This document shows, in pieces, positions 1 through 9,481 of a stretch of 64,000 bases of DNA. Location: NCBI GenBank assembly GCA_001769805.1, contig MEPO01000035.1, forward strand, positions 16,868 to 80,867, in the 5' to 3' direction. The notes under the pieces were generated by a model that did no database searches, was not told the DNA's origin, and was given only the letters and a program-made list of their open reading frames with translations. Each line of letters opens with the position of its first letter. Within the stretch, counting starts at the first letter, position 1. Source of the stretch: Bdellovibrionales bacterium GWA1_52_35 (lineage in GTDB: Bacteria; Bdellovibrionota; UBA1018). A program made the translations under genes and the position numbers.

Positions 1-297
1 GCCCTTACCGAAGAAATCATTTACGATGAAGCTACCGGTCTTCCCCTCAATTTCAACTGGATTGATTATAAGATTCCGACGATGGCCGACATGCCCGACA
101 TTGATCCCATTCTTCTCGAAATCTGGAAAGGGGCCGGTGAATACGGCGCCTGTGGCATCGGAGAAGGTACGGTTACCTGCACTCCTCGCGCCGTTCTTAA
201 CGCGATCTATAATGCGATCGGAGTGAGGATCAACGACATTCCAATCAAGCCCGAGAAAGTTCTTCAGGCTCTGGGCAAAACACGGGGTCAGTTATGA
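1..297 (+). CDS. Xanthine dehydrogenase-family molybdopterin-binding subunit, C-terminal end (partial)
   Basis: The reading frame is open from base 1 and ends in TGA at 295-297, giving the last 98 residues of a large subunit that starts outside the window. The GAGEYGACGIGEGT stretch and the following AVLNAIYNAIGVRINDIPI are typical of the C-terminus of molybdenum hydroxylase large subunits, where the Glu of the GEG segment is the usual catalytic base beside the molybdenum. The enzyme hydroxylates an aromatic, purine or aldehyde substrate in the cytoplasm; the substrate cannot be read from this fragment. The stop overlaps the next start (ATGA), so the FAD subunit is translationally coupled. 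An [2Fe-2S] subunit or domain must lie upstream. Confidence 0.9.
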   Translation, partial: ALTEEIIYDEATGLPLNFNWIDYKIPTMADMPDIDPILLEIWKGAGEYGACGIGEGTVTCTPRAVLNAIYNAIGVRINDIPIKPEKVLQALGKTRGQL

Positions 298-2645
298 CAC
301 TCAAAAACTTCCGGCATATTTCCGTAAAGTCTCTCGATCAAGTCAGTAAAATGTCAGCCAAGGCGAAGGGGAAAATCAGGTCCAACCTCATTGCTGGAGG
401 AACTGATTTACTGGGCGTCTTGAAAGACAAAATTCATCCTGCAGTACCGGATCTGATCATTGATCTGAAAACGGTTCCTGGTCTGAATTACATCCGTGAA
501 GACAAGAAGGGACTGAAGATCGGAACTCTCACCACCTTGGCAGAGCTTGCAAAAAGCGAGCTGGTGCGGCAGAAGTACTCGTCGCTCGCAGAAGCGGCCC
601 GCTCGGTGGGGTCACCGCAAATCCGAAATATGGCGACTCTCGGCGGGAATATCTGTCAGGAGCCGAGATGCTGGTATTACCGCGCCCCGGATAATCAGTT
701 CCACTGCATGCGGAAGGGCGGTCACAAATGCGCGGCCCTCCTGGGTGATAATCGCTATCATTCTATTTATGGCGGTGTACAAACCGCAAAACCCGCCTGT
801 ATTTCGACTTGCCCTGGGCATGTTGAAATCGCTTCCTATATGGAGCAGGTCCGAGCCGGCGACCTTTATGCAGCTTCTCAACTCCTGCTGGAAAATAATC
901 CGCTTCCGGCAATGACCGGGCGGGTTTGTCCCCATACCTGTGAGTCGCGGTGCAACCGCGAGAGTCTGGATGCGCCGGTTTCGATCCGGAATGTCGAGCG
1001 TTTCCTGGGCGATTATGTCCTGGAACATGCAACAGGCGCAAAAGGCCTGATGAAAGCCCCCCACAAAAAGCTCAGAGACAAGGTCGCGATCGTGGGCTCC
1101 GGGCCTGCGGGACTTTCTGCAGCATTCTATCTTGCACGGGCGGGCTATCAGGTCACCGTATTTGATCGCCTTCCGAAAGCGGGCGGAATGCTGGCCTATT
1201 CGATTCCAGCCTATCGACTTCCCAAAGACCTGGTCGAAAAGCAAATTGCCGCGCTCAAGAAAATGGGAATTCAATTTGTTCTAAAAACACCGGTCGGGAA
1301 AAAAGAACTGAAAGATCTGAAGAAAAAATTCAAAGCCGTATTTCTTGCCACCGGTGCCTGGGGACAGAGGGGGTTGAAGATTGATAAATCCGAGCTTCTG
1401 GTCTCGGGAATGGATTTCCTCACGAATATCCAGCTCGGCAAGGCTCCCGTGCTCGGAGAGCATGTGTTGGTTATTGGCGGCGGCAATGTTGCGATCGATG
1501 TCGCAATGTCCGCAAAACGCCTGGGCGCCCGTAACGTCACCCTGGCCTGTTTGGAAGCCCGCGAACAGATGCCGGCGTTTCCGGAAGAAATCCAAGATGC
1601 CCTGAAAGAAGGTGTGAACCTTCTGACCTCCTGGGGTCCGCACCAGATTTTGGAATCAGGCGGAAAAGTGTCGGGAATGGAGCTGGTGCGGTGTACCTCT
1701 GTTTTGGACCAGAACGGAAGCTTCCATCCGACCTTTGATCCGGCCCAGAAAAAATCCATAGAAGCAAGCCAGATTATTCTGGCGATCGGTCAGACGACTG
1801 AGCTGGAATTCGCCGACGCTGCGCTTAAGATCTCACGTGGCCTGATCACGGTGGATGACATGACGATGGCGACAACAAGCAAAGGCGTCTTTGCTGGCGG
1901 TGACGTCACGAGCGGGCCTGCGACAGTGATTCATGCGATCGCAGCAGGAAGGAGAGCTGCGGTCTCAATCGACAAGTACCTTAATAAGGGAAAATACATC
2001 CAGGCGATAACAGAAATTGCCTCTTCCTCGTCAAAGCGAAAGCTTGTGGAACGCAGTTTCAAGAAGTCTCAAAGAGCTGCTGCGGATTCTTTTGATGCGG
2101 AGACCGAAGCGCATCGCTGCCTGAACTGCAGCTGTGTGGCAGTGAATGCCTCTGATCTGGCGCCCGTGCTCATATCTTTGAACGCCCTGATCAAAACAAC
2201 AGAACGGACCCTGGCTGCTGAAGATTTCTTCGCCGCAGGCGAGGCAACCTGTACGACACTCGCTCCTGGTGAGGTGGTGCGCGAGATCGAGATCCCGGCG
2301 CCGTCTTCTCAGTCCACTCAGAAGTACTCGAAATTCAGGATCAGAAATGCAATCGACTTTCCGATTGTGAGCCTGGCGAGCGTTTTGAAGGTTCATAATG
2401 GAAAGTTCAAGGACTCAAGAATCGTATTTGGTGCAGTAGCTCCGCTTCCGTACCGTATGAAAGGGGTCGAGAAATTTCTGGACGGCAAGCCGGCAACAGA
2501 AGAAACTGCGGCAGTCGCGATGGAGCTTGCGGGCAAGGATGCCCAGCTATTGGGCAGGAATGCTTTTAAACTTCAGATTGTCAGGGCTCTTCTCAAACGG
2601 GCTGTTCTTGGTATGACCAAAAATATAAATACACAGAACTCATAA
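294..2645 (+). CDS. FAD-binding subunit of a molybdenum hydroxylase interrupted by a GltD-like NAD(P)H oxidoreductase module
   Basis: 783 residues against about 290 for an ordinary FAD subunit. Residues 1-160 are the first part of a CoxM/XdhB-type FAD domain (AGGTDLL at 34-40, GSPQIRNMATLGGNI at 106-120, then CWYYR and HCMRKGG). Residues about 165-600 are a GltD/dihydropyrimidine-dehydrogenase-like module with a cysteine cluster (C169, C173, CPHTCESRC at 212-220), a first dinucleotide site GSGPAGLSAA (268-277), a second site IGGGNVAID and the terminal GVFAGGDV flavin motif. The FAD domain resumes at about 610 (CLNCSC, then NASDLAPVLISLNA) and runs to the end. The insertion would let electrons pass between the molybdenum hydroxylase and a pyridine nucleotide through extra Fe-S and FAD centres. 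I recall this split architecture from sulfate-reducing and related deltaproteobacteria. Function is inferred. Confidence 0.9.
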   Translation: MTLKNFRHISVKSLDQVSKMSAKAKGKIRSNLIAGGTDLLGVLKDKIHPAVPDLIIDLKTVPGLNYIREDKKGLKIGTLTTLAELAKSELVRQKYSSLAEAARSVGSPQIRNMATLGGNICQEPRCWYYRAPDNQFHCMRKGGHKCAALLGDNRYHSIYGGVQTAKPACISTCPGHVEIASYMEQVRAGDLYAASQLLLENNPLPAMTGRVCPHTCESRCNRESLDAPVSIRNVERFLGDYVLEHATGAKGLMKAPHKKLRDKVAIVGSGPAGLSAAFYLARAGYQVTVFDRLPKAGGMLAYSIPAYRLPKDLVEKQIAALKKMGIQFVLKTPVGKKELKDLKKKFKAVFLATGAWGQRGLKIDKSELLVSGMDFLTNIQLGKAPVLGEHVLVIGGGNVAIDVAMSAKRLGARNVTLACLEAREQMPAFPEEIQDALKEGVNLLTSWGPHQILESGGKVSGMELVRCTSVLDQNGSFHPTFDPAQKKSIEASQIILAIGQTTELEFADAALKISRGLITVDDMTMATTSKGVFAGGDVTSGPATVIHAIAAGRRAAVSIDKYLNKGKYIQAITEIASSSSKRKLVERSFKKSQRAAADSFDAETEAHRCLNCSCVAVNASDLAPVLISLNALIKTTERTLAAEDFFAAGEATCTTLAPGEVVREIEIPAPSSQSTQKYSKFRIRNAIDFPIVSLASVLKVHNGKFKDSRIVFGAVAPLPYRMKGVEKFLDGKPATEETAAVAMELAGKDAQLLGRNAFKLQIVRALLKRAVLGMTKNINTQNS

Positions 2646-2677
2646 GCTTTTTTAATACGTCCACCCCACACTTACGG

Positions 2678-2704
2678 TTGACACCGTGCATCATATTGTA
2701 TATG
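2678..2704 (+). promoter_or_regulatory. Possible sigma-70 promoter for the small secreted protein
   Basis: TTGACA at 2678-2683 is a perfect -35 box. A -10-like TATATG lies at 2699-2704 (15-bp spacer), or TATGTG two bases later (17-bp spacer). Transcription would start close to the ATG at 2713, so the message would have almost no leader. It also argues against the ATG at 2686, which would fall inside the promoter. Confidence 0.35.
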
Positions 2705-2712
2705 TGTGCCCC

Positions 2713-3135
2713 ATGAATAAGTGTTCAGCGGTTTTTATGGTTCTGTTTTTCAATTTGCTCGTCTCGTCGGCTTCTGCCGGGATGCTCGAAAATGTCGCGG
2801 CGGAAACTGCTGTTACAGGCGCGACCATCGTTTGCGGAGACAGCAAGGGCGGGTTCGCGTTCAACGCGATTGACGGACGTGTCTGGCAACTTGACACGGT
2901 GGAATCCCAAGAGGGAATCGAGCTGAAGGTAATTCAATTCGGTAGGATGCGCTGCCCACATTGCTTTGATATCAGTGCCGAGCTGAGCATATTCGACGAT
3001 GTTCTTGCCTGGCGTCTGGTCATCGCGCCGATTCCGGGTGGCAATCCGACGCGACCATTCCTCAAGGCCATCATGAAATCCGGTAAAGAAGAGAGAAAGT
3101 ACAACAGGGGATGCCGGTTAGTTCGAAACAGCTAA
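2713..3135 (+). CDS. Small exported protein with a CPHC motif, possibly thioredoxin-like
   Basis: Starting at the ATG at 2713 the protein is 140 residues, beginning MNKCSAVFMVLFFNLLVSSASA, a clean signal peptide with Ala-x-Ala cleavage. An in-frame ATG at 2686 would add nine residues that spoil the signal and overlap a promoter-like sequence. In the middle, LKVIQFGRMRCPHCFD resembles the strand-loop-CxxC start of a DsbA/thioredoxin fold, followed by a hydrophobic strand and a Pro-containing loop. The tail (KEERKYNRGCRLVRNS) does not look like the end of that fold, so the gene may be truncated. A periplasmic thiol role is a guess. It stands alone, convergent with the helicase gene. Confidence 0.5.
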   Translation: MNKCSAVFMVLFFNLLVSSASAGMLENVAAETAVTGATIVCGDSKGGFAFNAIDGRVWQLDTVESQEGIELKVIQFGRMRCPHCFDISAELSIFDDVLAWRLVIAPIPGGNPTRPFLKAIMKSGKEERKYNRGCRLVRNS

Positions 3136-3158
3136 TCGGTAAATAAACAGTATCGTTT

Positions 3159-4451
3159 TTAGTGTTTCCCGGATTTAGCCGCAGCTTGCGCTTTTTTTCG
3201 CCTCTCCCTGCGATTATTTTTAGACGGAGGAGGATTGGAATAAACCCGGGTGACTTTCGCCTGATTTTGCATTGCTGATTGCAGAACGGCGTGGGTGGGG
3301 CGTTTCTTTCCGTGCGTTTCCACCTCAAGGCCATCGGGTGTTGGTTTTACAGTTAGTATTTTTTTTATGAGTCCTTCTATGTCGGTCAGATACTCCCGTT
3401 CTTCCGGCGCACAAAAAGAAAGTGCAGCGCCCTCGGCCCCGGCGCGCGCTGTCCGCCCAATTCGGTGCACGTAGGATTCGGGGATATTCGGAATGTCGTA
3501 ATTGAAAACATGCGTTACCTGGTCGATATCGATTCCGCGTGCGGCGATATCAGTTGCCACCAATACCCGACATTTTCCTTCTTTGATGTTGGCCAGAGCT
3601 TTTTCGCGCGCTGCTTGCGGTTTGTCCCCATGGATGGTGTCTGCTTTAATCTTGGCCTTGCAAAGTGAATTTGTGACCCGGTTTGCATCCCGTTTAGTAC
3701 GTGTAAAGACCAGCGCTCGGGAGACTTCGAGTTCTTGCAGCAGGTGAATGAGAAGCGAAGTTTTTTGCTTCTTGTGAACGAAATACACGTTTTGCGTCAC
3801 CTTTTCTACGGTGGAAGCCACGGGTGTGACTTCAATGCGTACAGGCCGGGTCAGTATCTGCTCCGAAAGTTTGCTGATTTCGGGAGGCATGGTTGCCGAG
3901 AAAAATAGTGTTTGCAGGTCTTTTGGAATTTTAGAAATGATGGCGCGCACGTCGTGAATGAAACCCATGTCGAGCATTCGGTCGGCTTCATCGAGTACAA
4001 AAATTTCAAGCTTCCGGAAATTCAGGAGCTTCTGCTGCATCAAATCCAAAAGCCGCCCTGGAGTAGCGACGAGAATGTCCACGCCCTGTCGTAACGAGCG
4101 CACCTGTGAGTGCTGGGGAACGCCACCAAAAACGACAGCATTCCGGACCGGCAGAGTCTTTCCGTAATCTGAGAAGCTCTGGCCAATTTGAGAGGCAAGT
4201 TCGCGGGTGGGGGTCAATACAAGAACCCGGATTTCGCGGTGATGAGAACTCCGACCATCGGTCAGGAGTTGGAGTATGGGGAGCGCAAAAGCTGCGGTTT
4301 TGCCCGTTCCAGTCTGAGCACAGGCCAGAATATCCCTGCGCTCCAGGATGGGGGGGATCGCCTGAACCTGAATGGGCGTCGGCGTTAGATATCCCTCAGC
4401 TTTGACGGCTTGAAGGAGGGGGTCGATGAGTTTTAATGATTCAAATTTCAT
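3159..4451 (-). CDS. DEAD-box ATP-dependent RNA helicase, RhlE-like
   Basis: 430 residues from the ATG at 4451. All helicase motifs are present in order: Q motif (GYLTPTPIQVQAIP), Walker A AQTGTGKT, PTRELA, TPGRLLD, DEAD, SAT, ATDIAARGIDI and HRIGRTARAG. A basic tail (KNNRRERRKKAQAAAKSGKH) replaces any folded RNA-binding domain, as in RhlE-type enzymes that remodel ribosomal or messenger RNA. A longer frame can start at GTG 4472, but the family start is normally M-x-FESL, and ATG 4451 forms an ATGA overlap with the upstream methyltransferase gene. Coupling to an rRNA-type methyltransferase supports a role in ribosome maturation, by inference. Confidence 0.93.
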   Translation of the reverse strand: MKFESLKLIDPLLQAVKAEGYLTPTPIQVQAIPPILERRDILACAQTGTGKTAAFALPILQLLTDGRSSHHREIRVLVLTPTRELASQIGQSFSDYGKTLPVRNAVVFGGVPQHSQVRSLRQGVDILVATPGRLLDLMQQKLLNFRKLEIFVLDEADRMLDMGFIHDVRAIISKIPKDLQTLFFSATMPPEISKLSEQILTRPVRIEVTPVASTVEKVTQNVYFVHKKQKTSLLIHLLQELEVSRALVFTRTKRDANRVTNSLCKAKIKADTIHGDKPQAAREKALANIKEGKCRVLVATDIAARGIDIDQVTHVFNYDIPNIPESYVHRIGRTARAGAEGAALSFCAPEEREYLTDIEGLIKKILTVKPTPDGLEVETHGKKRPTHAVLQSAMQNQAKVTRVYSNPPPSKNNRRERRKKAQAAAKSGKH

Positions 4452-5371
4452 AGTTTTGGGTGACTTATCCACGTCAGTTCATTTTTATTGCAGCTCAGAT
4501 GAAGGATGCGGCTGTGAGGCAATTTCCTGAACTGATCCACAATCGGGTGATCCGGGGCACCGGCAAATTTAACGGAACAGACGAATTTTTGACAATGACC
4601 AGATTCCAGCCATATTCGAAGGTATTCCAGAAGCTTATCCGGATAGCAGATCACATCGCTGAATACCCAGTCCATCGGTTGCGGTTTGAACGAAAATGCG
4701 TCACCTGCGGTGAATTCAATATTTTTGTATTTTTGGAGCTTCTCGCTCAGAGGTGATCGGTCGATACTGAGCACACTGACTCCAAGTTCCGCCAGGGCCC
4801 AGCTCCAGGAGCCGGGTGATGAACCCAGATCAACAACTTTTTCGTCGCCCCTGGGCCAAGCGCCGAGAATAGTCAGTGCTTCCCAGAGTTTGAGGTAGGC
4901 ACGACTGGGCGCGGTTATTTTGTCTTCAAAGAAAGTGACTTTTCCATCATAGGTCGGGCGACGAATGTCCTGGCTGTAGAGGATGAGGCCTGGTTCTGCC
5001 AAGGTGAAAACGGGGGGTGGGTTCTTCTCTCCTCGAGAAGGAAAGCGAAACGGTCGGCTCGGTTTAGCGAGATTCAGGCCTTCAGCAATCAGTGCGCCTC
5101 TTCTGGCGAACAGATCGCCGTGGTAGCGCCAGGAATTCGAAATTGCTTTCAGCTTCCGTTGTGCGTCCCCGATCGATTCGACTTCCACCGACTGGACGTT
5201 GCGCCAGACACTTTGTGCCCAAGCCGGTTCGACCCGGTCCTCCTGTACCCAGACTGTAAGATTGGTCGCATTGATACGGGTCAGGCCCAGATAGGCCAAT
5301 TCCCGGAACAGGTCGTTCTTGTATTCTTCGGCAATAATGCAGAGCTGCCCGGGTTTCATGAATATTACCAT
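4448..5371 (-). CDS. RlmM/FtsJ-type SAM-dependent RNA 2'-O-methyltransferase
   Basis: About 307 residues. The C-terminal half is an FtsJ-like Rossmann methyltransferase: APSRAYLKLWEAL carries the first Lys, VVDLGSSPGSWSWAL is the SAM-binding motif, then SDVICYP, SVKF and NELTWI supply the remaining Asp, Lys and Glu of the K-D-K-E tetrad. The N-terminal part lacks a clear motif and may be the substrate-binding domain seen in RlmM, which methylates C2498 of 23S rRNA. The frame extends to TTG 5425, but ATG 5371 (MVIFMKPGQ) or ATG 5359 are better starts. It overlaps the helicase gene by four bases (ATGA) and is divergent from the RND gene across about 86 bp. Exact rRNA target not provable here. 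Confidence 0.85.
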   Translation of the reverse strand: MVIFMKPGQLCIIAEEYKNDLFRELAYLGLTRINATNLTVWVQEDRVEPAWAQSVWRNVQSVEVESIGDAQRKLKAISNSWRYHGDLFARRGALIAEGLNLAKPSRPFRFPSRGEKNPPPVFTLAEPGLILYSQDIRRPTYDGKVTFFEDKITAPSRAYLKLWEALTILGAWPRGDEKVVDLGSSPGSWSWALAELGVSVLSIDRSPLSEKLQKYKNIEFTAGDAFSFKPQPMDWVFSDVICYPDKLLEYLRIWLESGHCQKFVCSVKFAGAPDHPIVDQFRKLPHSRILHLSCNKNELTWISHPKL

Positions 5372-5457
5372 AGAACGTTCTCGCGTCCGATGCACCAACT
5401 GAAGGGACAGTTCCTCGCTTGACAAGGCACTCAGGACGACAGAAAGATAACTCTGCT

Positions 5458-8400
5458 ATGAGCAGCCTTTCAGAAATCGCAATTAAACGTCCAGTTTTCG
5501 CTTGGATGCTCATGTCCTTCCTTATCATTTTCGGGTTCATCTGCTTTGGACGCATGGGCATCAGTCAGCTTCCGAACGTCGACTTGCCGATCATCAGTAT
5601 TAGCGCGATCTATCCTGGCGCGGCGCCCGAAGTGATGGAAGCCGATGTGATCGATCCCATCGAGAACACGATGATGAGTCTCGAGGGCGTCAAGAATGTC
5701 ACCTCGATGATGCGTATCGGTTTTGCGACGATCACGATCGAGTTCAATCTCAAGCGGGACATTGATCTTGCGCTCCAGGACGTGCAGGCCAAGATGGCCC
5801 AGGTCCAGATGGAGCTGCCCCGGGGCATGGATCCGGTCACGATCATGAAAATCAATCCCGACGATTTTCCGATCATGTGGCTTTCTTTTGCGAACGACAA
5901 AATGTCGGTGCAGGATCTCATGATCTACGTTCGCGATCACGTCAAAGATCAAATCACGACGGTCCCGGGGGTCGGCAATGTATGGACACCGGGCTACCTC
6001 AAGCCGAATCTGCGCATCTGGCTCCAGGAAGAGAAGCTCAATCATTATGAGCTCACCGTCAACGACGTTGTTTCGACAATTCAGTCGGAAAGTCTGGAGC
6101 CCCCCGGAGGGCGTATCGACCATGGAGGCAGAGAGTACAGCCTTCGTACAATGGGTGAGGCGGGCTCGGCTGAGAGTGTGGCCGCCATCGAAATCAAGAA
6201 CCGGGGCGGCCTGCCCAACTACAATCCGATTCCGCTCAGTCAGATAGCCAATGTCGTAGAAGGCACCGAGGATGTTGTTCAGTTTGCCCGGGCCAACGGT
6301 AAGCAGGCAATCGGGCTGGGTGTGATCAAGCAGCGTGGCTCAAATGCGGTCGACGTGGCCAACGGGGTGAAAGCCAAGATTGAAAAATTGCGCCCCAATT
6401 TGCCAGAAGGCTCAAGCTTCGAGGTGAATTTCGATGCCACCGAGTTCATCAAGGAATCGGTAGGGGAGTTGATTCTGACCCTGATCCTTGCGGCTCTCCT
6501 GACTTCCCTTGTCTGCTGGTTATTCCTTGGCTCCTGGTCATCCACACTTAATGTTATTCTGGCCATCCCAACGTCAGTTCTGGGCACGTTCATCGTGCTC
6601 TACTACCTGGATTTCACGTTGAATATGTTTACCCTCCTGGGTTTATCGCTTGCGATCGGTATTGTTGTCGATGACGCCATCATGGTGCTCGAGAACATCG
6701 TGCGCCACCGCGAGAAGGGCCTCAGTCGTCATGACGCTGCTCTCGTGGGAACGCGTGAGATCATGTTTGCTGCAATGGCCGCGACAGTGTCGCTGGTGGC
6801 GATCTTCTTTCCGATCGCACTCATGCAAGGAATCATCGGAAAGTTTCTCTTTCAGTTTGGCGTCACGATGAGTGCCGCCGTACTGCTATCACTGGTTGAG
6901 GCGCTCACTTTGACGCCGATGCGTGCCTCCAAGTTCATCGAGCCGCCGCACCGAACGACTCGTATCGGCCGGGGCTTCGAAGCCGTTTACGCTTGGCTGC
7001 AGGCGCATTACACACGCATTTTAAGGCGTGTACTCCAGCATCGGTGGAAGATGGTCCTGGGTTCGCTTGTCTTCTTTGTGCTGAGTTTTGCCTCGGTGGG
7101 CGCGCTGAACAAGGAATTCCAACCAGCGCAAGACCAGAGCATGGCTTTTGTCATGTTGACGGCTCCGGCCGGATCATCGGTCAGCTTCACAGACGATCGT
7201 CTCTCGAAGGTCGAGAAATTTGTCCTGAGTCGACCCGAGGTTTCGGCGACCTTCGCGGCTGTAGGTGGTTTCACTGGGGGCGAGACAAATACGGCCTGGA
7301 TTTTCATCACGATGAAACCCAAGAAACAGCGTAAACTGAGTCAGCAGGAATTTCTTCAGGTCTTGCGCGAGGAGATGGTCAAGCTGGTTCCTGACTCGCA
7401 GCCCGTGGTGCAAGATATGTCGCAGCAGGGTTTCTCGGCTGGAACCGGCTTTCCTATCGAATTCGGAATCATGGGTCCTGACTGGGCCAAACTCTCAGCA
7501 CTTTCTGAAGAAATCGTAGGCAAGCTCAAGCAGAGTCCGCTACTCATAGACGTGAAATCCGACTACCAGGCCGGCGCGCCGGAGATTCGGCTCATTCCGA
7601 ATCGGAAGAAGGCTGATGCTCGTGGTGTGAGTGTTGAAGCCATCGGCGCAACGGTATCCGCTGCGATTGCAGGTGTTGTTGCTGGTCGTTATCCCAAGGG
7701 CGGGCACAGATATGATGTCCGAGTGCGGCTCGAAGATCGCGCAGTTAGCCCCATTGAGAGGGTCAAGGGTCTTAAAATTCGCAACAATCGTGGTGAACTT
7801 GTTCCTCTGCCCGCGGTGGTAGACATTGTGGAAAGGCCGGCAGCGGCGCAGATCACGCGCAAAAACCGCTCTCGAGCGATCACGATTACCGCGAACATGG
7901 CGCCGGGCAAAGGCCAGCAGGAAGCTCTGGACGGAGCGCTGAAGATTGCGCGTGCCTCCGTGCCAAAGGGCTACGAGGTCATGTTGAGCGGTGGAGCCGA
8001 AGAGTTCGCTGAAGCATTCAAGGGCCTGCTTTTCCTGCTTCTCATGGGGCTTTTGGTTGCTTACATGGTGCTCGCTTCGCAATTTAACAGTTTCGTGGAC
8101 CCCTTCACGGTTTTTGTCGCGCTCCCGTTCAGCTTTTCGGGAGCTTTTCTTGCTCTACTCTTGGGGGGGCAGTCGCTCAATATTTTCAGTATGATTGGTC
8201 TTGTGTTGCTTCTGGGGATTGTGAAAAAGAACTCCATTTTATTGGTCGATTTTACCCACCGCAAGCGCGAGGAGGGCGGCCTTCCTGTGCACGAAGCTCT
8301 TCTGGAGGCTTGCCCCATTCGTTTGCGGCCCATTCTCATGACCTCCATGGCTACGATTGCGGGCGCTATTCCTGCGGCATTGTCGCTCGGACCGGGAGCC

Positions 8401-8523
8401 GAGGCCCGTGCTCCGATGTCCATCGGAGTCATCGGCGGCGTGCTCGTGTCCACGGTGCTCACTCTTTTTGTCGTGCCTTGCGTTTACAGTCTGCTGGCGC
8501 GGTTTGGGAAAAAGGGCGGCTAG
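5458..8523 (+). CDS. RND-family efflux transporter permease (AcrB/HAE1 type)
   Basis: 1021 residues, normal for the family. It starts MSSLSEIAIKRPVFAWML, the usual cytoplasmic start and TM1. After the first periplasmic porter domain come TM2-TM6, with IGIVVDDAIMVLENI providing the Asp pair of the proton relay in TM4; the second half repeats this, with GIVKKNSILLVDF in TM10. The frame reaches back to TTG 5419, but ATG 5458 matches relatives. RND pumps are inner-membrane trimers driven by proton influx that need a periplasmic adaptor and an outer-membrane channel. Neither is adjacent, so partners must be encoded elsewhere. The stop codon shares the palindrome CTAG with the stop of the convergent gene. 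Confidence 0.95.
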   Translation: MSSLSEIAIKRPVFAWMLMSFLIIFGFICFGRMGISQLPNVDLPIISISAIYPGAAPEVMEADVIDPIENTMMSLEGVKNVTSMMRIGFATITIEFNLKRDIDLALQDVQAKMAQVQMELPRGMDPVTIMKINPDDFPIMWLSFANDKMSVQDLMIYVRDHVKDQITTVPGVGNVWTPGYLKPNLRIWLQEEKLNHYELTVNDVVSTIQSESLEPPGGRIDHGGREYSLRTMGEAGSAESVAAIEIKNRGGLPNYNPIPLSQIANVVEGTEDVVQFARANGKQAIGLGVIKQRGSNAVDVANGVKAKIEKLRPNLPEGSSFEVNFDATEFIKESVGELILTLILAALLTSLVCWLFLGSWSSTLNVILAIPTSVLGTFIVLYYLDFTLNMFTLLGLSLAIGIVVDDAIMVLENIVRHREKGLSRHDAALVGTREIMFAAMAATVSLVAIFFPIALMQGIIGKFLFQFGVTMSAAVLLSLVEALTLTPMRASKFIEPPHRTTRIGRGFEAVYAWLQAHYTRILRRVLQHRWKMVLGSLVFFVLSFASVGALNKEFQPAQDQSMAFVMLTAPAGSSVSFTDDRLSKVEKFVLSRPEVSATFAAVGGFTGGETNTAWIFITMKPKKQRKLSQQEFLQVLREEMVKLVPDSQPVVQDMSQQGFSAGTGFPIEFGIMGPDWAKLSALSEEIVGKLKQSPLLIDVKSDYQAGAPEIRLIPNRKKADARGVSVEAIGATVSAAIAGVVAGRYPKGGHRYDVRVRLEDRAVSPIERVKGLKIRNNRGELVPLPAVVDIVERPAAAQITRKNRSRAITITANMAPGKGQQEALDGALKIARASVPKGYEVMLSGGAEEFAEAFKGLLFLLLMGLLVAYMVLASQFNSFVDPFTVFVALPFSFSGAFLALLLGGQSLNIFSMIGLVLLLGIVKKNSILLVDFTHRKREEGGLPVHEALLEACPIRLRPILMTSMATIAGAIPAALSLGPGAEARAPMSIGVIGGVLVSTVLTLFVVPCVYSLLARFGKKGG

Positions 8524-9368
8524 CCACTAACAGGCGGCTTTTGATCGGCTGGTGACCAGCGTCCCAGTAAAAGAAAACAACATAGAAGACTTGCTCCGCT
8601 CAAGAAAAACCAGAGCGGAATTTGTGACTCGACTTCTGGAATCCCGGCTCGCGCAGCGACGATAGAGCCCGTCGCCAATACGAGTGCATACAGGGCGCCT
8701 TTTACGTTCATCATGATCGCCAGCACCAAACCCCAGGGGTTTCGCTTCCAGATTAAAGTTGCTCCAAGAAGGACGGCTGGTACCATAATCGATAAATCCA
8801 GGGCCGCTGTAATATTTGTCGGGTGATCTGTTGCGATCACGATCTCAGGAATGGTTCCGGTAAAAATGAAATTGAGCGACTGAGCGAGCCAAACGCCTGT
8901 CAAGAAAACACCCCAAACTGCCATATAGATGCTAAGCGGTGCTACAGGAACTCTACCCCACGTAGCGGCGCGGAATGTTTCAATACATACGCTCGATAGC
9001 TCCAAGATCAATGCGTAACCCGACAGCGTGAACAGCGCCACGTACAATAGAAAAAACGAGTTGAGCGCAGCTCCGAAGAGGTAAAAGGAATAATTGTAAA
9101 AAACATATGCCAAGACACCCCACCAGATCGAGTACGCTTTAATTGAGTGGCGGGCAACTAGAAGGAGGGTCGCGATCATTAGGGGCGTAGCTACAAATAG
9201 CGTAATTAAGTCGTTTCCATACCATGCCGATTTTACAAAAATGTTATCCCCATAAAGATGGCGAAATAGCAGGCCCGTTGCTGACTGCGCAACCATCAGG
9301 AGCGTGATTGCGATGGATAATCTGAACGCGATCCGATGACGAGTGATCCTGTGATCCATAAGTTGCAT
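8520..9368 (-). CDS. Polytopic membrane protein of unknown function
   Basis: 282 residues with about seven or eight hydrophobic helices covering almost the whole chain and short polar loops. I recognise no family motif. Starts at ATG 9368 (MQLMDHRITRHRIAFRLSIAITLLM), where the Arg/His-rich N-terminus suits an inside location. Its stop overlaps the RND stop on the other strand. The start faces the MFS operon across a 113-bp divergent intergenic region, so the two may share regulation, but the sequence does not prove it. Confidence 0.8.
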   Translation of the reverse strand: MQLMDHRITRHRIAFRLSIAITLLMVAQSATGLLFRHLYGDNIFVKSAWYGNDLITLFVATPLMIATLLLVARHSIKAYSIWWGVLAYVFYNYSFYLFGAALNSFFLLYVALFTLSGYALILELSSVCIETFRAATWGRVPVAPLSIYMAVWGVFLTGVWLAQSLNFIFTGTIPEIVIATDHPTNITAALDLSIMVPAVLLGATLIWKRNPWGLVLAIMMNVKGALYALVLATGSIVAARAGIPEVESQIPLWFFLSGASLLCCFLLLGRWSPADQKPPVSG

Positions 9369-9481
9369 CCCTTACGTGAGATTACATCATTAGATCAGTT
9401 TCATACAGGTGCAAGCCGAATTTAAGCTGATTCTTTGTGTGACATGAAGTAAACTCAAGCCCTGCATTACGGGGCCGCTTC

